From: Mycolicibacterium sp. CR10
Lineage (GTDB): Bacteria; Actinomycetota; Actinomycetes; Mycobacteriales; Mycobacteriaceae
Reading direction: 5' to 3'
NCBI RefSeq assembly: GCF_005222675.1
Contig: NZ_STGE01000048.1
Location: 1 to 64,000, forward strand
DNA length: 64,000 bases
The notes beneath the pieces are model-generated. The model was not told the origin of the DNA and ran no database searches. It worked only from the letters and a program-made list of their open reading frames with translations. The translations under genes were made by a program, and so were the position numbers. Shown here piece after piece: positions 43,922 to 51,534 of the stretch (positions are counted from its first letter, which is position 1; the number at the start of each line of letters is the position of its first letter).

Positions 43922-44656
43922 ATGAACCTGCCCACGGTGAGGACGGGCCGCCGCCGCGTCCGCGCACCGGCGCCGCCGAGGGTCTCGGGAAGCGGCCTCG
44001 ACGAGCACATGGAGGCCTCCCGGCGGGCACAGCGCCAGGCCGACAAGTGGCTCATCTCGGGCAGCTTGCTGATCGGCACCGCCGCGCTGGGAATCTTCGG
44101 CCTTCCGCTGTTCCTACGGGGGGTTTGGCTGCTGCGCAAGGCGCAACGCGACGGTCTGACGGTGCGGCCCATGCTCGTCACCCTGCTGGGCTATCTGGTC
44201 ATCATCGACGCCGCGATCAACACCGTGGGCTGGGCTCTGGACCTGGTTGCCAACCACACCCTGCTCGCCCGGGTTCTGTTGAACGGGTGGGGAAACATGT
44301 TCGACGCCGGCTACTTCTGGCACTACAACGAGCTCTGGCTCGGCGGCGCCGCGGGGCCGGGTGAGAAGGCCATGGAAGTCGGCATGATCCTCACCGTCTT
44401 CACGATGCGGATCGCCGCGGCCATCGGGTTCCTGCAGATGAAGCGCTGGGGCCACCAGTGGATGATCATCACCTGCTGGATGGGTGTGCTCATCTGGTGC
44501 CTGTACGTGTTCAACATGACGATGTACGCCGATGTCCGGTTCGCCGGCGTCGTGCTGCCCGTCGTCGGTTGGTGGCTCTATGACATCTTCTACATCACCC
44601 CCTTCCTCGCGATCCCGTACCTGCATTCGGTCAACAGGGAGATCTTCTCCGATTAA
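43922..44656 (+). CDS. Polytopic membrane protein, paralogue 1 of the AAA/VWA-associated pair
   Basis: 244 residues, cytoplasmic Arg-rich N terminus, then about five or six TM segments (starting WLISGSLLIGTAALGIFGLP; LVTLLGYLVIIDAAINTVGW; MILTVFTMRIAAAIGFL; WMIITCWMGVLIWCLYVF; VVGWWLYDIFYITPFLAI). Polar residues shared with its paralogue at 47988 inside or next to membrane segments include His in VANHTL, YFWHYNELW, RWGHQW and PYLH, and Asn/Asp in NMFDAGY, which could bind a metal. I do not recognise the family. Neighbouring NorQ/NorD-like genes suggest it is a metal-dependent membrane enzyme needing maturation (inference). Confidence 0.85.
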   Translation: MNLPTVRTGRRRVRAPAPPRVSGSGLDEHMEASRRAQRQADKWLISGSLLIGTAALGIFGLPLFLRGVWLLRKAQRDGLTVRPMLVTLLGYLVIIDAAINTVGWALDLVANHTLLARVLLNGWGNMFDAGYFWHYNELWLGGAAGPGEKAMEVGMILTVFTMRIAAAIGFLQMKRWGHQWMIITCWMGVLIWCLYVFNMTMYADVRFAGVVLPVVGWWLYDIFYITPFLAIPYLHSVNREIFSD

Positions 44657-44658
44657 TT

Positions 44659-44697
44659 ACTGACTCAACTCATTGACTTCTCTCAGTAACTGACTTA
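44659..44697. promoter_or_regulatory. TGACT-rich regulatory stretch before the second TetR gene
   Basis: Between the first membrane-protein gene and TetR 44711 are several related elements: ACTGACTCAACTCA, ATTGACTTCTCTCAGT and AACTGACTTACA. They resemble looser copies of the TTGACT-n2-AGTCAA sites upstream and suggest autoregulation or cross-regulation by the two TetR paralogues. Boundaries are approximate. Confidence 0.4.
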
Positions 44698-44710
44698 CAA
44701 AGAGTGGACT

Positions 44711-45313
44711 ATGACGTCGGAGGTCAAGCAGTCGGTGCGCGAGCTGCGCCGCCTTAAGACGCGGGAGCGCATCCTCGACGCGGCGATCGCAGAGTTCACG
44801 CAGTCGGGGATGACAGGGGCCGATGTGCACGCCATCGTTGCCGCCGCGGGCGTGGCACATGGCACCTTCTTCTTCCACTTCCCCAGCAAGGAGCACGTGC
44901 TTCTCGAGATCGAGGGTCGCGAGGAGGCCTGGCTGGCAGCGGAATTCGCCACATTCCTCGAGGGACGGCACGGCCTGGAGACCGTGCTGGCCGAGGCGGT
45001 TCGTCTCGTGACGGGCCTCGAACAGCGGCTGGGTTCGAAGCTGTTCACAGAGTTGCTTGCGCTGCACTTCTCGCCGACACGTCCCACCAAGGACGAGTGG
45101 ACCGACCATCCGGTGATCGTGTTGCTGGTCCGCGAGATCGAACGAGCCCGCGGCGACGGGGACGTGCATCCCGAGGTCGATGCGTTCTACAGCGGGGTGT
45201 TCTTCCTGCTCGGGATCTACGGGGTGCTGACCACCACGGATGCCGGCGGTACCCGCGACACCATGCTCGCCAAGCTGGTGGCCACGGCGCTACGCGGTCT
45301 GGAGGTCCGATGA
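44711..45313 (+). CDS. TetR-family regulator (second)
   Basis: 200 residues, paralogue of the regulator at 43279: RILDAAIAEFTQSGMTGADVHAIVAAAGVAHGTFFFHFPSKEHVL, then LALHFSPTRPTKDEWTDHPVIVLLVREIERA. Having two similar TetR proteins flanking one membrane gene suggests duplication of a regulator plus membrane-protein unit. Effector unknown. Confidence 0.92.
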   Translation: MTSEVKQSVRELRRLKTRERILDAAIAEFTQSGMTGADVHAIVAAAGVAHGTFFFHFPSKEHVLLEIEGREEAWLAAEFATFLEGRHGLETVLAEAVRLVTGLEQRLGSKLFTELLALHFSPTRPTKDEWTDHPVIVLLVREIERARGDGDVHPEVDAFYSGVFFLLGIYGVLTTTDAGGTRDTMLAKLVATALRGLEVR

Positions 45314-45355
45314 CTCGATCGAACGGGTGCGCATCCATCGACAGGAAGGTCTGAA

Positions 45356-45460
45356 ATGGACTGGGTATGGGAGATCCTTCGATACGTCGCCGCCTGGGGC
45401 GGAACGGGTTTGATCATCTGGTTCTGGTACTGGATGTTCTCCAACCTCGGCACATTCTGA
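45356..45460 (+). CDS. Tiny single-TM membrane protein (34 aa)
   Basis: 34 residues from ATG 45356, with a good ribosome site AGGAAGG nine bases upstream. Very Trp/aromatic-rich, with one TM helix (GGTGLIIWFWYWMF) and ending SNLGTF. Twelve bases before the VWA gene. Small subunits of this kind are common in membrane oxidoreductase complexes; a second one (47860) stands in the same cluster. Too short for automatic gene callers; function is inference. Confidence 0.65.
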   Translation: MDWVWEILRYVAAWGGTGLIIWFWYWMFSNLGTF

Positions 45461-45471
45461 GGGATCCGAGG

Positions 45472-47004
45472 ATGTCCGAACTATCCGAGTCGCATGCGAT
45501 GGCTATCGAGCGCAGCTGCGCCGTGACCGCTGTCGCGCTGAGCGGACAGCGTCGCGCGGGCGCTGACCTGGTGACCGGCCAGCACCGAGGCTTCAGCGTG
45601 ACCGCGGACTTCGACATCGTTCACGTTCCGTACCCGCTGCCGCGTCGCGACTGGACGCGCCGGACCCTGACGTGTGGTGTTGCGCTGCAGTGTTCACCGT
45701 CCAAGGAGCGGATTGCCCACCGCCGGCTCCATGAGCTCTCGGGCCGTGAGCTGAGTGCGCTCACCCTGATCGAAGCCGGCGTCGCGCTGGGGTGGGTGGC
45801 GCAGAATTGGCCCGGACTGCTCGTGGAGATCGCGCGGCTGCTGCCCGACCTCGAGCCGGCGGCAGCCGACATGGATGCCCCCGAGATGCTCGACCGCGCC
45901 ATTGCGCTGTCGCGCACGGGACAACCGCTAGCCCTGGATCCATTGCTCGGCAGGTTGCCGCCTGCCTACACCGCGCCGCAGGGCCTGTCCGACAAGCTGC
46001 GCCGCAGCTTCGGTCGATTGCCCTGGACGACAACGCAGAAGCGCACCCCCGCACCGCATTCGGTACCTGCTGGCGGTGACGGTGGCGTCCGCAATCCCAA
46101 CCTTCCCCCGCCGAGCCGACCGCAGGACAACGACCTCGACATCACGCCGGATCACCGCCCGGGGATCCCGTATCCCGAGTGGAACGCGTGGACGAAGAGC
46201 TTCATGGCCGACCACGTCGCGGTTCTCGAACAAGCGCACGGCAGTCGCCACCGGACGCCGGGCCCGGTGTCCGCCGACCTCACCCAATGGTTCGAGGAGC
46301 ACACCCACCGCGCGATGAAGAATCACCTCGAGGACGGCTCCGACATCGACGTCGACCAGTACGTCGATCACTACGTCGACCTGATGACCGGAAAGGCGAT
46401 CGAGCCCCGCATCTTCCGCGATCTCCTGCCTGCGAACCGCGACGTCACGACAGCGCTACTCCTCGACGGGAGTTCATCGTTGGGCGTGCACAGCGGCAGA
46501 ATCTTCCGGTTGGAACTGGCGTGTGCCGACGCGCTGTCGCGCGCCATGACACAGGCCCGCGAGCGGCACGGCATCTTCTCGTTCACCGGCAACACCCGGC
46601 ACCGCGTGGAGGTGAGTTGCCTCAAGGACTTCGAGGACCGCCGATTCGTGCCACCGGGCGGGCTCGGCCTGTCCACGGGTGGGTACACAAGGCTGGGTGC
46701 ACCGCTTCGGCACATGACGAGCCGGCTGCTCGCCCAACCCTCGGAACGCAGACTCCTCATCGTGATCGGCGACGGCCTGATCTCCGACGAAGGCTACGAA
46801 GGTCGCTACGCATGGGCGGATGCTGCCCACGCCGTCGAGGAGGCCAACGACGCCGGCGTCTCGATGTACTACGTCGGCGTCGGTCCGACCCGGGTCGATC
46901 CGCTCCCGGAAGTGTTCGGGCCGCGGCGATCTCAGCGAATCCGCCGCGTCGAGGACCTCCCCCGGGTCCTCGCCCATGTCCATCGCGAGCTGATCGCGGT
47001 ATGA
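45472..47004 (+). CDS. VWA-domain protein of the CbbO/NorD type
   Basis: 510 residues. The C-terminal half is a von Willebrand A domain with MIDAS motif DGSSS (332-336), the Thr of GGYTRLG and Asp of GDGLISDEGY. The N-terminal half is helical with a Pro-rich linker (about 190-235). It pairs with the AAA ATPase that follows, as NorD with NorQ or CbbO with CbbQ; such pairs remodel or insert metal into oxidoreductases and Rubisco. ATG 45472 has GAGG very close; a Met at codon 10 is an alternative start. Confidence 0.86.
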   Translation: MSELSESHAMAIERSCAVTAVALSGQRRAGADLVTGQHRGFSVTADFDIVHVPYPLPRRDWTRRTLTCGVALQCSPSKERIAHRRLHELSGRELSALTLIEAGVALGWVAQNWPGLLVEIARLLPDLEPAAADMDAPEMLDRAIALSRTGQPLALDPLLGRLPPAYTAPQGLSDKLRRSFGRLPWTTTQKRTPAPHSVPAGGDGGVRNPNLPPPSRPQDNDLDITPDHRPGIPYPEWNAWTKSFMADHVAVLEQAHGSRHRTPGPVSADLTQWFEEHTHRAMKNHLEDGSDIDVDQYVDHYVDLMTGKAIEPRIFRDLLPANRDVTTALLLDGSSSLGVHSGRIFRLELACADALSRAMTQARERHGIFSFTGNTRHRVEVSCLKDFEDRRFVPPGGLGLSTGGYTRLGAPLRHMTSRLLAQPSERRLLIVIGDGLISDEGYEGRYAWADAAHAVEEANDAGVSMYYVGVGPTRVDPLPEVFGPRRSQRIRRVEDLPRVLAHVHRELIAV

Positions 47005-47022
47005 CCGCCACCCGAGGAAGAG

Positions 47023-47844
47023 ATGACGACCGGCCCCTTGCACACGAGTGACACCTACCGCGCGAACGGCAACGAGATCCAGCTGTTCGAGCAGGCCTAC
47101 CAGCAGCATCTGCCGGTGATGCTCACCGGCCCGACGGGTTGCGGCAAGACACGGCTGGTCGAACACATGGGCCTGCTGCTGCGACGGCCCGTCGTCACCA
47201 TCAGCTGCCATGACGACCTCACCAGCTCCGACCTCGTCGGCCGGTTCATGGTCACCGGTGGCGACGTCACATGGACCGACGGACCCCTGACCAGAGCGGT
47301 CAAAGCCGGCGCGATCTGCTATCTCGACGAAGTCGTCGAGGCCCGCCACGACTCGCTGGCCATTCTGCATTCGCTGACCGACCACCGTCGCGCGCTCTAC
47401 CTCGACCGCGCCGGTGAGGTAGTCCACGCGCCGGACACCTTCATGCTGGTGTGCTCCTACAACCCGGCCTACCGCAGCTCACTCAAAGAGCTCAAACCGT
47501 CCTTCCGCCAGCGCTTCGTGACGCTGCCGATGCGGTATCTGCCCCCCGAACAGGAGGCCGAGGTGATCGTCGCCGAGGCGCACATCGATCCTCAGGCAGC
47601 CGCGCGGCTCGTGCGCTGCGCGACGGCGATCCGGACCGCAAACGAGGCTTTCCACTTCGAGCCGCCCTCGACGCGCGTCCTCGTCACCGCGGCCCAGCTG
47701 ATCGCGGCTGGGGCTACGGAACTCGAGGCAGCCGAAGCCTGTGTCCTCGCGCCGCTCTCGGGCGACGGCGCCATCACCGAAGGCCTCCGTGAAGTCGCCG
47801 TCGCCAGTCTGGTCTGCGCTGACAGTTCGAACTCAACTCGCTAG
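47023..47844 (+). CDS. MoxR-type AAA ATPase, CbbQ/NirQ/NorQ family
   Basis: 273 residues. Walker A GPTGCGKT (36-43), Walker B ICYLDEV (ending about 104), sensor-1 Asn in LVCSYNPAY and the typical SLKELKPSFRQRFV. The C-terminal lid domain matches CbbQ_C. With the VWA protein it should form a maturation/activation complex for a metalloenzyme. The nearby membrane proteins are the only apparent clients; no nor, cbb or cox structural genes are in the window. GAGGAA precedes ATG 47023. Confidence 0.92.
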   Translation: MTTGPLHTSDTYRANGNEIQLFEQAYQQHLPVMLTGPTGCGKTRLVEHMGLLLRRPVVTISCHDDLTSSDLVGRFMVTGGDVTWTDGPLTRAVKAGAICYLDEVVEARHDSLAILHSLTDHRRALYLDRAGEVVHAPDTFMLVCSYNPAYRSSLKELKPSFRQRFVTLPMRYLPPEQEAEVIVAEAHIDPQAAARLVRCATAIRTANEAFHFEPPSTRVLVTAAQLIAAGATELEAAEACVLAPLSGDGAITEGLREVAVASLVCADSSNSTR

Positions 47845-47859
47845 GAAGGAGTCACGCGC

Positions 47860-47991
47860 ATGGTGGATCAGAAGGAGAAGAAGCGCAAGAGAGCGCTCAT
47901 CGTCCTGCAGGTCGTGATCTACGGGTATCTGCTCACGATGTTCGGAATCCAGCTCTACATGTCGTTCGCCAGGGGCTGGTGGTATCTGTGA
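47860..47991 (+). CDS. Tiny single-TM membrane protein (43 aa)
   Basis: 43 residues. A Lys/Arg-rich start (DQKEKKRKR) should stay inside, followed by one TM helix (ALIVLQVVIYGYLLTMFGIQL) and an aromatic tail RGWWYL. ATG 47860 follows AGGAAGGAG. Its stop overlaps the GTG of the second membrane-protein gene (GTGA), so they are translationally coupled, as expected for subunits of one complex. No family recognised. Confidence 0.7.
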   Translation: MVDQKEKKRKRALIVLQVVIYGYLLTMFGIQLYMSFARGWWYL

Positions 47992-48716
47992 ATCTCCCCC
48001 TTCTGAACCGCTTTTCGGCCGGCAAGGCGCCGCAGCCGGAGGGCGTTTCAGTCGGCCTCGACGACCATCACGAGCAGTCGCGGCTGGCCCAGCGCCGCGC
48101 GGACAAGTGGATGATCGCCGGGGCGGCGCTGATGGGGATGTGGGCACCGGGTCTCATCGGTTTCCCGATCTTCATGCGCGGGGTCTGGCTCCAACGCCAA
48201 GCGCTGCGCGCCGGATACTCGGTGCGGCCGATGATCGTCACGCTCATCGGCTACCTGGTGCTGATCGACGGCATGCTCAACAGCCTCGGGTGGGCGCTCG
48301 ACCTCGTTGCCAACCACACACTGATCAACCGCGTGCTGATGATCGGCTGGGGCAACATGTTCGACGCGGGCTACTTCTGGCACTACAACGAACTGTGGGT
48401 CGGCGGCACCGCCGGGCCGGGCGAGAAGTCCATGGTGTTCGGCATGATCGTCACCGTCTTCGCCATGCGATGCGCCGCGGCCATCGGGTTCCTGCAGATG
48501 AAGCGCTGGGGCCACCAGTGGATGATCATCACCTGCTGGATGGGTGTGCTCATCTGGTGTGTCTACGTGTTCAACATGACGATGTACGCCGACGTGCGAT
48601 TCGCCGGCGTGGTGTTCCCGGTCATCGGCTGGTGGCTCTACGACATCTTCTACATCACCCCCTTCCTCGCCATTCCCTACCTGCACACCGTCAATCGCGA
48701 AATCTTCTCGGACTGA
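47988..48716 (+). CDS. Polytopic membrane protein, paralogue 2 of the AAA/VWA-associated pair
   Basis: 242 residues. GTG 47988 is chosen because it overlaps the previous stop and because the resulting VNLPLL aligns with MNLPTV of paralogue 1. Same topology as 43922; the last 67 residues differ at only about five positions, while the first 100 are much more divergent. Conserved NHT, YFWHYNELW, RWGHQW and PYLH histidines are kept. Probably a second subunit of, or alternative to, paralogue 1 in a membrane enzyme matured by the AAA/VWA pair (inference). Confidence 0.85.
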   Translation: MNLPLLNRFSAGKAPQPEGVSVGLDDHHEQSRLAQRRADKWMIAGAALMGMWAPGLIGFPIFMRGVWLQRQALRAGYSVRPMIVTLIGYLVLIDGMLNSLGWALDLVANHTLINRVLMIGWGNMFDAGYFWHYNELWVGGTAGPGEKSMVFGMIVTVFAMRCAAAIGFLQMKRWGHQWMIITCWMGVLIWCVYVFNMTMYADVRFAGVVFPVIGWWLYDIFYITPFLAIPYLHTVNREIFSD

Positions 48717-48738
48717 ACGGCTTTAAGGAGACAGCACT

Positions 48739-49167
48739 GTGACAACCGCACCCACCGAGGACGAGAAGATTGACGACCTCCCTCCCGGAACCACGCCCTA
48801 CTACGCGCGGATGCACAAGTGGATCAAGCGCGCCGTCCTGGTGTGCCTGGTAGCGCTTGTCATCGAGGGCGCCTTCACGCTTCCGTTCATGGCCATCTAC
48901 TACGGCTACCCGACCCTAAGCCTCACCGAGGTCTGTAGCGAGCTGCTCAAGGTCCGCTACTCCGACGACGCGCTGGAGTGCAAGGTGCCGTACCCGGCGT
49001 TCGGGCCGCCGGAGGGCGCCGAGGGAAAGGACACCGCCCAGGACGAGTGGGGCATTCAGCCGGTCCCGAAGTACAACCGGCTCGGCTTCCGCGAGCTGGT
49101 GCGAATCCATGACGAGCGTGTGGCGCGAGAGGCCTCCGAACAGCAAGGCGCAGTGCCGAGTCCATGA
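48739..49167 (+). CDS. Single-TM protein with outside domain, unknown function
   Basis: 142 residues from GTG 48739 (AAGGAG eight bases before). Acidic cytoplasmic N terminus, one TM helix (AVLVCLVALVIEGAFTLPFM), then about 90 outside residues with two Cys (TEVCSELLKV, ALECKVPYP) that could form a disulphide. It follows the second membrane protein by 22 bases and should be part of the same complex. No family recognised. Confidence 0.8.
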   Translation: MTTAPTEDEKIDDLPPGTTPYYARMHKWIKRAVLVCLVALVIEGAFTLPFMAIYYGYPTLSLTEVCSELLKVRYSDDALECKVPYPAFGPPEGAEGKDTAQDEWGIQPVPKYNRLGFRELVRIHDERVAREASEQQGAVPSP

Positions 49168-49285
49168 CGGTGACGCCCGTCGAACCATCACCGCGATCCC
49201 CGCTGTGATCGCGGCGCCGCCAGGCATCGCGACCTACAACGACCTGCCACTGCTGCTTCCGCGGGGCGTACTCGCAACGAACTGA
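49164..49285 (+). other. Two tiny overlapping reading frames, possible gene remnant
   Basis: ATG 49164 overlaps the preceding stop and opens 14 codons ending at TGA 49206. A GTG at 49205 overlaps that stop and opens 26 codons (ending LPLLLPRGVLATN) to TGA 49285. The stop-start overlaps look like coupling. Equally the two frames could be pieces of a former gene joined by a frameshift. No function can be assigned. Confidence 0.2.
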
Positions 49286-49294
49286 AAGGCCGCC

Positions 49295-50353
49295 ATGCCG
49301 CAGAAGACCTACCGGGTCATCCAGTGGATGACCGGCGACGTCGGACAGGTGGGTGTCCGGCATTTCGCCGACAACCCCGTGTACGACCTCGTCGCCGTTC
49401 TGGTGCACTCCGAGGACAAGGTCGGCAGGGACGCCGGCGAGATCGCGGGCATCGCCCCGATCGGCGTCGTCGCGACCGACGACATCGACGCGATCGTCGC
49501 CATGGATGCCGACTGCGTGTTCTACACACCGATCATCATGGACGTCGACACCGTATGCCGACTGTTGCGGTCGGGAAAGAACGTCGTCACCACGAGCGGC
49601 TTCTTCCATCCGTCACCCGACTTTCACGAAGCGGGCCAACAGATCCGCGCCGCGTGCGCGGACGGCGGCACCTCGTTCCACGGCGGCGGCATCCATCCCG
49701 GCTACGCCGGCGACATCCTGCCGCTGACGCTGGCACGTGTGATGAGCAGGATCGAGAAGATCTCGGTCTACGAGGTGGTGCACGTCCTCAAAGACGCTCC
49801 GGTGGACCACATCGACTGGATGGGGTTCGGCAAGGACAAGGACAGGTTCGTCGCCGAACCGACGATCCTCGGCATGGGTCTGCCCTTCTTCGCGCAGTCG
49901 ATGCACATGATCGCCGACGGCCTCGGCGTGAGCATCGACGACGTCACGGCCGCCAAGGTGCAGGCGGCCACCGCAACGGAGGACATTCCCCACGAGCAGG
50001 GCGCCATCCCCCGCGGAACCGTTGCAGCGCAGCGTCATGAGTGGACGGCGTGGGTGGCGGGCAAGCCGCTCATCGTGTTTCACGCGCTCTACACGACGAC
50101 TGACCCGGACAAGCTCGAGCCGGCCTGGGAGATGGGAAAGACCCGGTACCGCATCGTCATCGAAGGCGATCCACCCACCGAACTCATCCTCCAGGGAGTC
50201 GAGAGGGAGGACGGAACGATGGCACACCCCGGCTACGACTGGACGGCCATGGGTGCCATCAACGCGATACCCGACGTCTGCGACGCGGCGCCGGGCTGGT
50301 TCAACCATCTCGATCTCGGGCTGATCCGGCCACGTGGTCTGGTGCGGCCATGA
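49295..50353 (+). CDS. Dihydrodipicolinate-reductase-like oxidoreductase (second)
   Basis: 352 residues. N-terminal Rossmann fold YRVIQWMTGDVGQVGVRHF and central FHGGGIHPGYAGDILPL, the same architecture as the gene at 41293 but only distantly similar. NAD(P)-dependent; substrate unknown, though the P450 and sterol-isomerase-like genes that follow suggest a lipid. Its stop overlaps the P450 ATG (ATGA). No ribosome site is obvious before ATG 49295. Confidence 0.83.
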   Translation: MPQKTYRVIQWMTGDVGQVGVRHFADNPVYDLVAVLVHSEDKVGRDAGEIAGIAPIGVVATDDIDAIVAMDADCVFYTPIIMDVDTVCRLLRSGKNVVTTSGFFHPSPDFHEAGQQIRAACADGGTSFHGGGIHPGYAGDILPLTLARVMSRIEKISVYEVVHVLKDAPVDHIDWMGFGKDKDRFVAEPTILGMGLPFFAQSMHMIADGLGVSIDDVTAAKVQAATATEDIPHEQGAIPRGTVAAQRHEWTAWVAGKPLIVFHALYTTTDPDKLEPAWEMGKTRYRIVIEGDPPTELILQGVEREDGTMAHPGYDWTAMGAINAIPDVCDAAPGWFNHLDLGLIRPRGLVRP

Positions 50354-51534
50354 CCGACGCCTGCGACTCCCTCGGCTTGCCACAGATCCTCTACGGCGAC
50401 CTGCCGATGTCCCGCGACCGCGGCGCCGGATGGGCCACGCTGCGCGACCTCGGACCCGTGCTGTTCGGCGAGGGCTGGTTCTATCTGACCCGGCGCGAGG
50501 ATGTCCTTGCCGCACTGCGTGACCCGGCCGTCTTCTCGTCGAGGATCGCCTATGACGACATGATCAGCCCGGTGCCGCTGGTACCACTGGGCTTCGACCC
50601 TCCCGAGCACACGCGCTACCGCCGAATCCTGCACCAGTACTTCAGCCCGCAGACGCTCGGCGCGCTGCTGCCAACGCTGCAGGCGCAGGCCATCGACATC
50701 ATCGACGGCATCGCCGGCCGCGACGAATGCGAGGTGATGGCCGACCTGGCCACCCCGTATCCGTCGCAGGTGTTTCTCACGCTCTTCGGCCTGCCCCTCG
50801 AAGACCGGGAGCGACTGATCGGGTGGAAAGACGCCATCATCGTGTTCAGCCTGACCACAGACCCCGAGAGCGTCGACCTGACACCGGCCGTGGAGTTGTT
50901 CACCTACCTCACCGAGGCGGTGCGGATCCAGCGCGAGCACCCTCGCGACGGGATCCTCGCCGACCTGCTGCACGGCGACGAACGTCTCACCGACACCGAA
51001 GCCGTGGGGCTGTCCCTGGTGTTCGTGCTCGCCGGCCTGGACACCGTGACCTCCGCGATCGGCGCCACCATGTTGGAGCTCGCCCGCCGCCCCGCCTTAC
51101 GGCGTGCGCTACGGGAAACTCCTGACGGCATAGCGGCTTTCGTCGAGGAGATGATCAGGCTGGAGCCGTCGGCTCCGATCGTCGGGCGCGTGACCACGCA
51201 GCCGGTCACCATCGGCGGCGTGACCCTGCCCGCCGGCTCCGAGGTACGCCTGTGCCTCGGCGCCATCAACCGCGACGGCAGCGACGCGCAGTCCGGTGAC
51301 GACTTCGTCCTGGACGGCAAGCTGCACAAGCACTGGGGTTTCGGCGGCGGGCCGCACCGGTGTCTGGGCGCGCACCTGGCGCGCATGGAGATCAGGCTCG
51401 TCGTCAGCGAATGGCTCTCCCGGATCACTGAATTCGAGCTGGCACCTGGATTCACGCCGGAGATCACCTGGCCGTCGGCAACCTGCACGCTGCCTGAGTT
51501 ACCGATCCGGATCCTGGCGAGGGCGACCACATGA
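50350..51534 (+). CDS. Cytochrome P450 monooxygenase
   Basis: 394 residues, typical soluble bacterial P450. I-helix AGLDT (228-232), ExxR at Glu267-Arg270 (EEMIRLEPSAPI), and the haem loop FGGGPHRCLG with axial Cys338. The substrate is probably hydrophobic. The ATGA overlaps at both ends couple it to the DapB-like gene and the ERG2-like gene, so the three enzymes very likely act on one substrate. No ferredoxin or reductase is encoded next to it. Confidence 0.94.
   Translation: MTDACDSLGLPQILYGDLPMSRDRGAGWATLRDLGPVLFGEGWFYLTRREDVLAALRDPAVFSSRIAYDDMISPVPLVPLGFDPPEHTRYRRILHQYFSPQTLGALLPTLQAQAIDIIDGIAGRDECEVMADLATPYPSQVFLTLFGLPLEDRERLIGWKDAIIVFSLTTDPESVDLTPAVELFTYLTEAVRIQREHPRDGILADLLHGDERLTDTEAVGLSLVFVLAGLDTVTSAIGATMLELARRPALRRALRETPDGIAAFVEEMIRLEPSAPIVGRVTTQPVTIGGVTLPAGSEVRLCLGAINRDGSDAQSGDDFVLDGKLHKHWGFGGGPHRCLGAHLARMEIRLVVSEWLSRITEFELAPGFTPEITWPSATCTLPELPIRILARATT

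Noticed and set aside
43922..48716. Membrane paralogues as particulate methane monooxygenase (PmoA/PmoC) or AveC-type spirocyclase subunits
   Set aside because: Size and TM content are similar, but remembered PmoC/PmoA ligand motifs and AveC-like segments do not line up; left unassigned.
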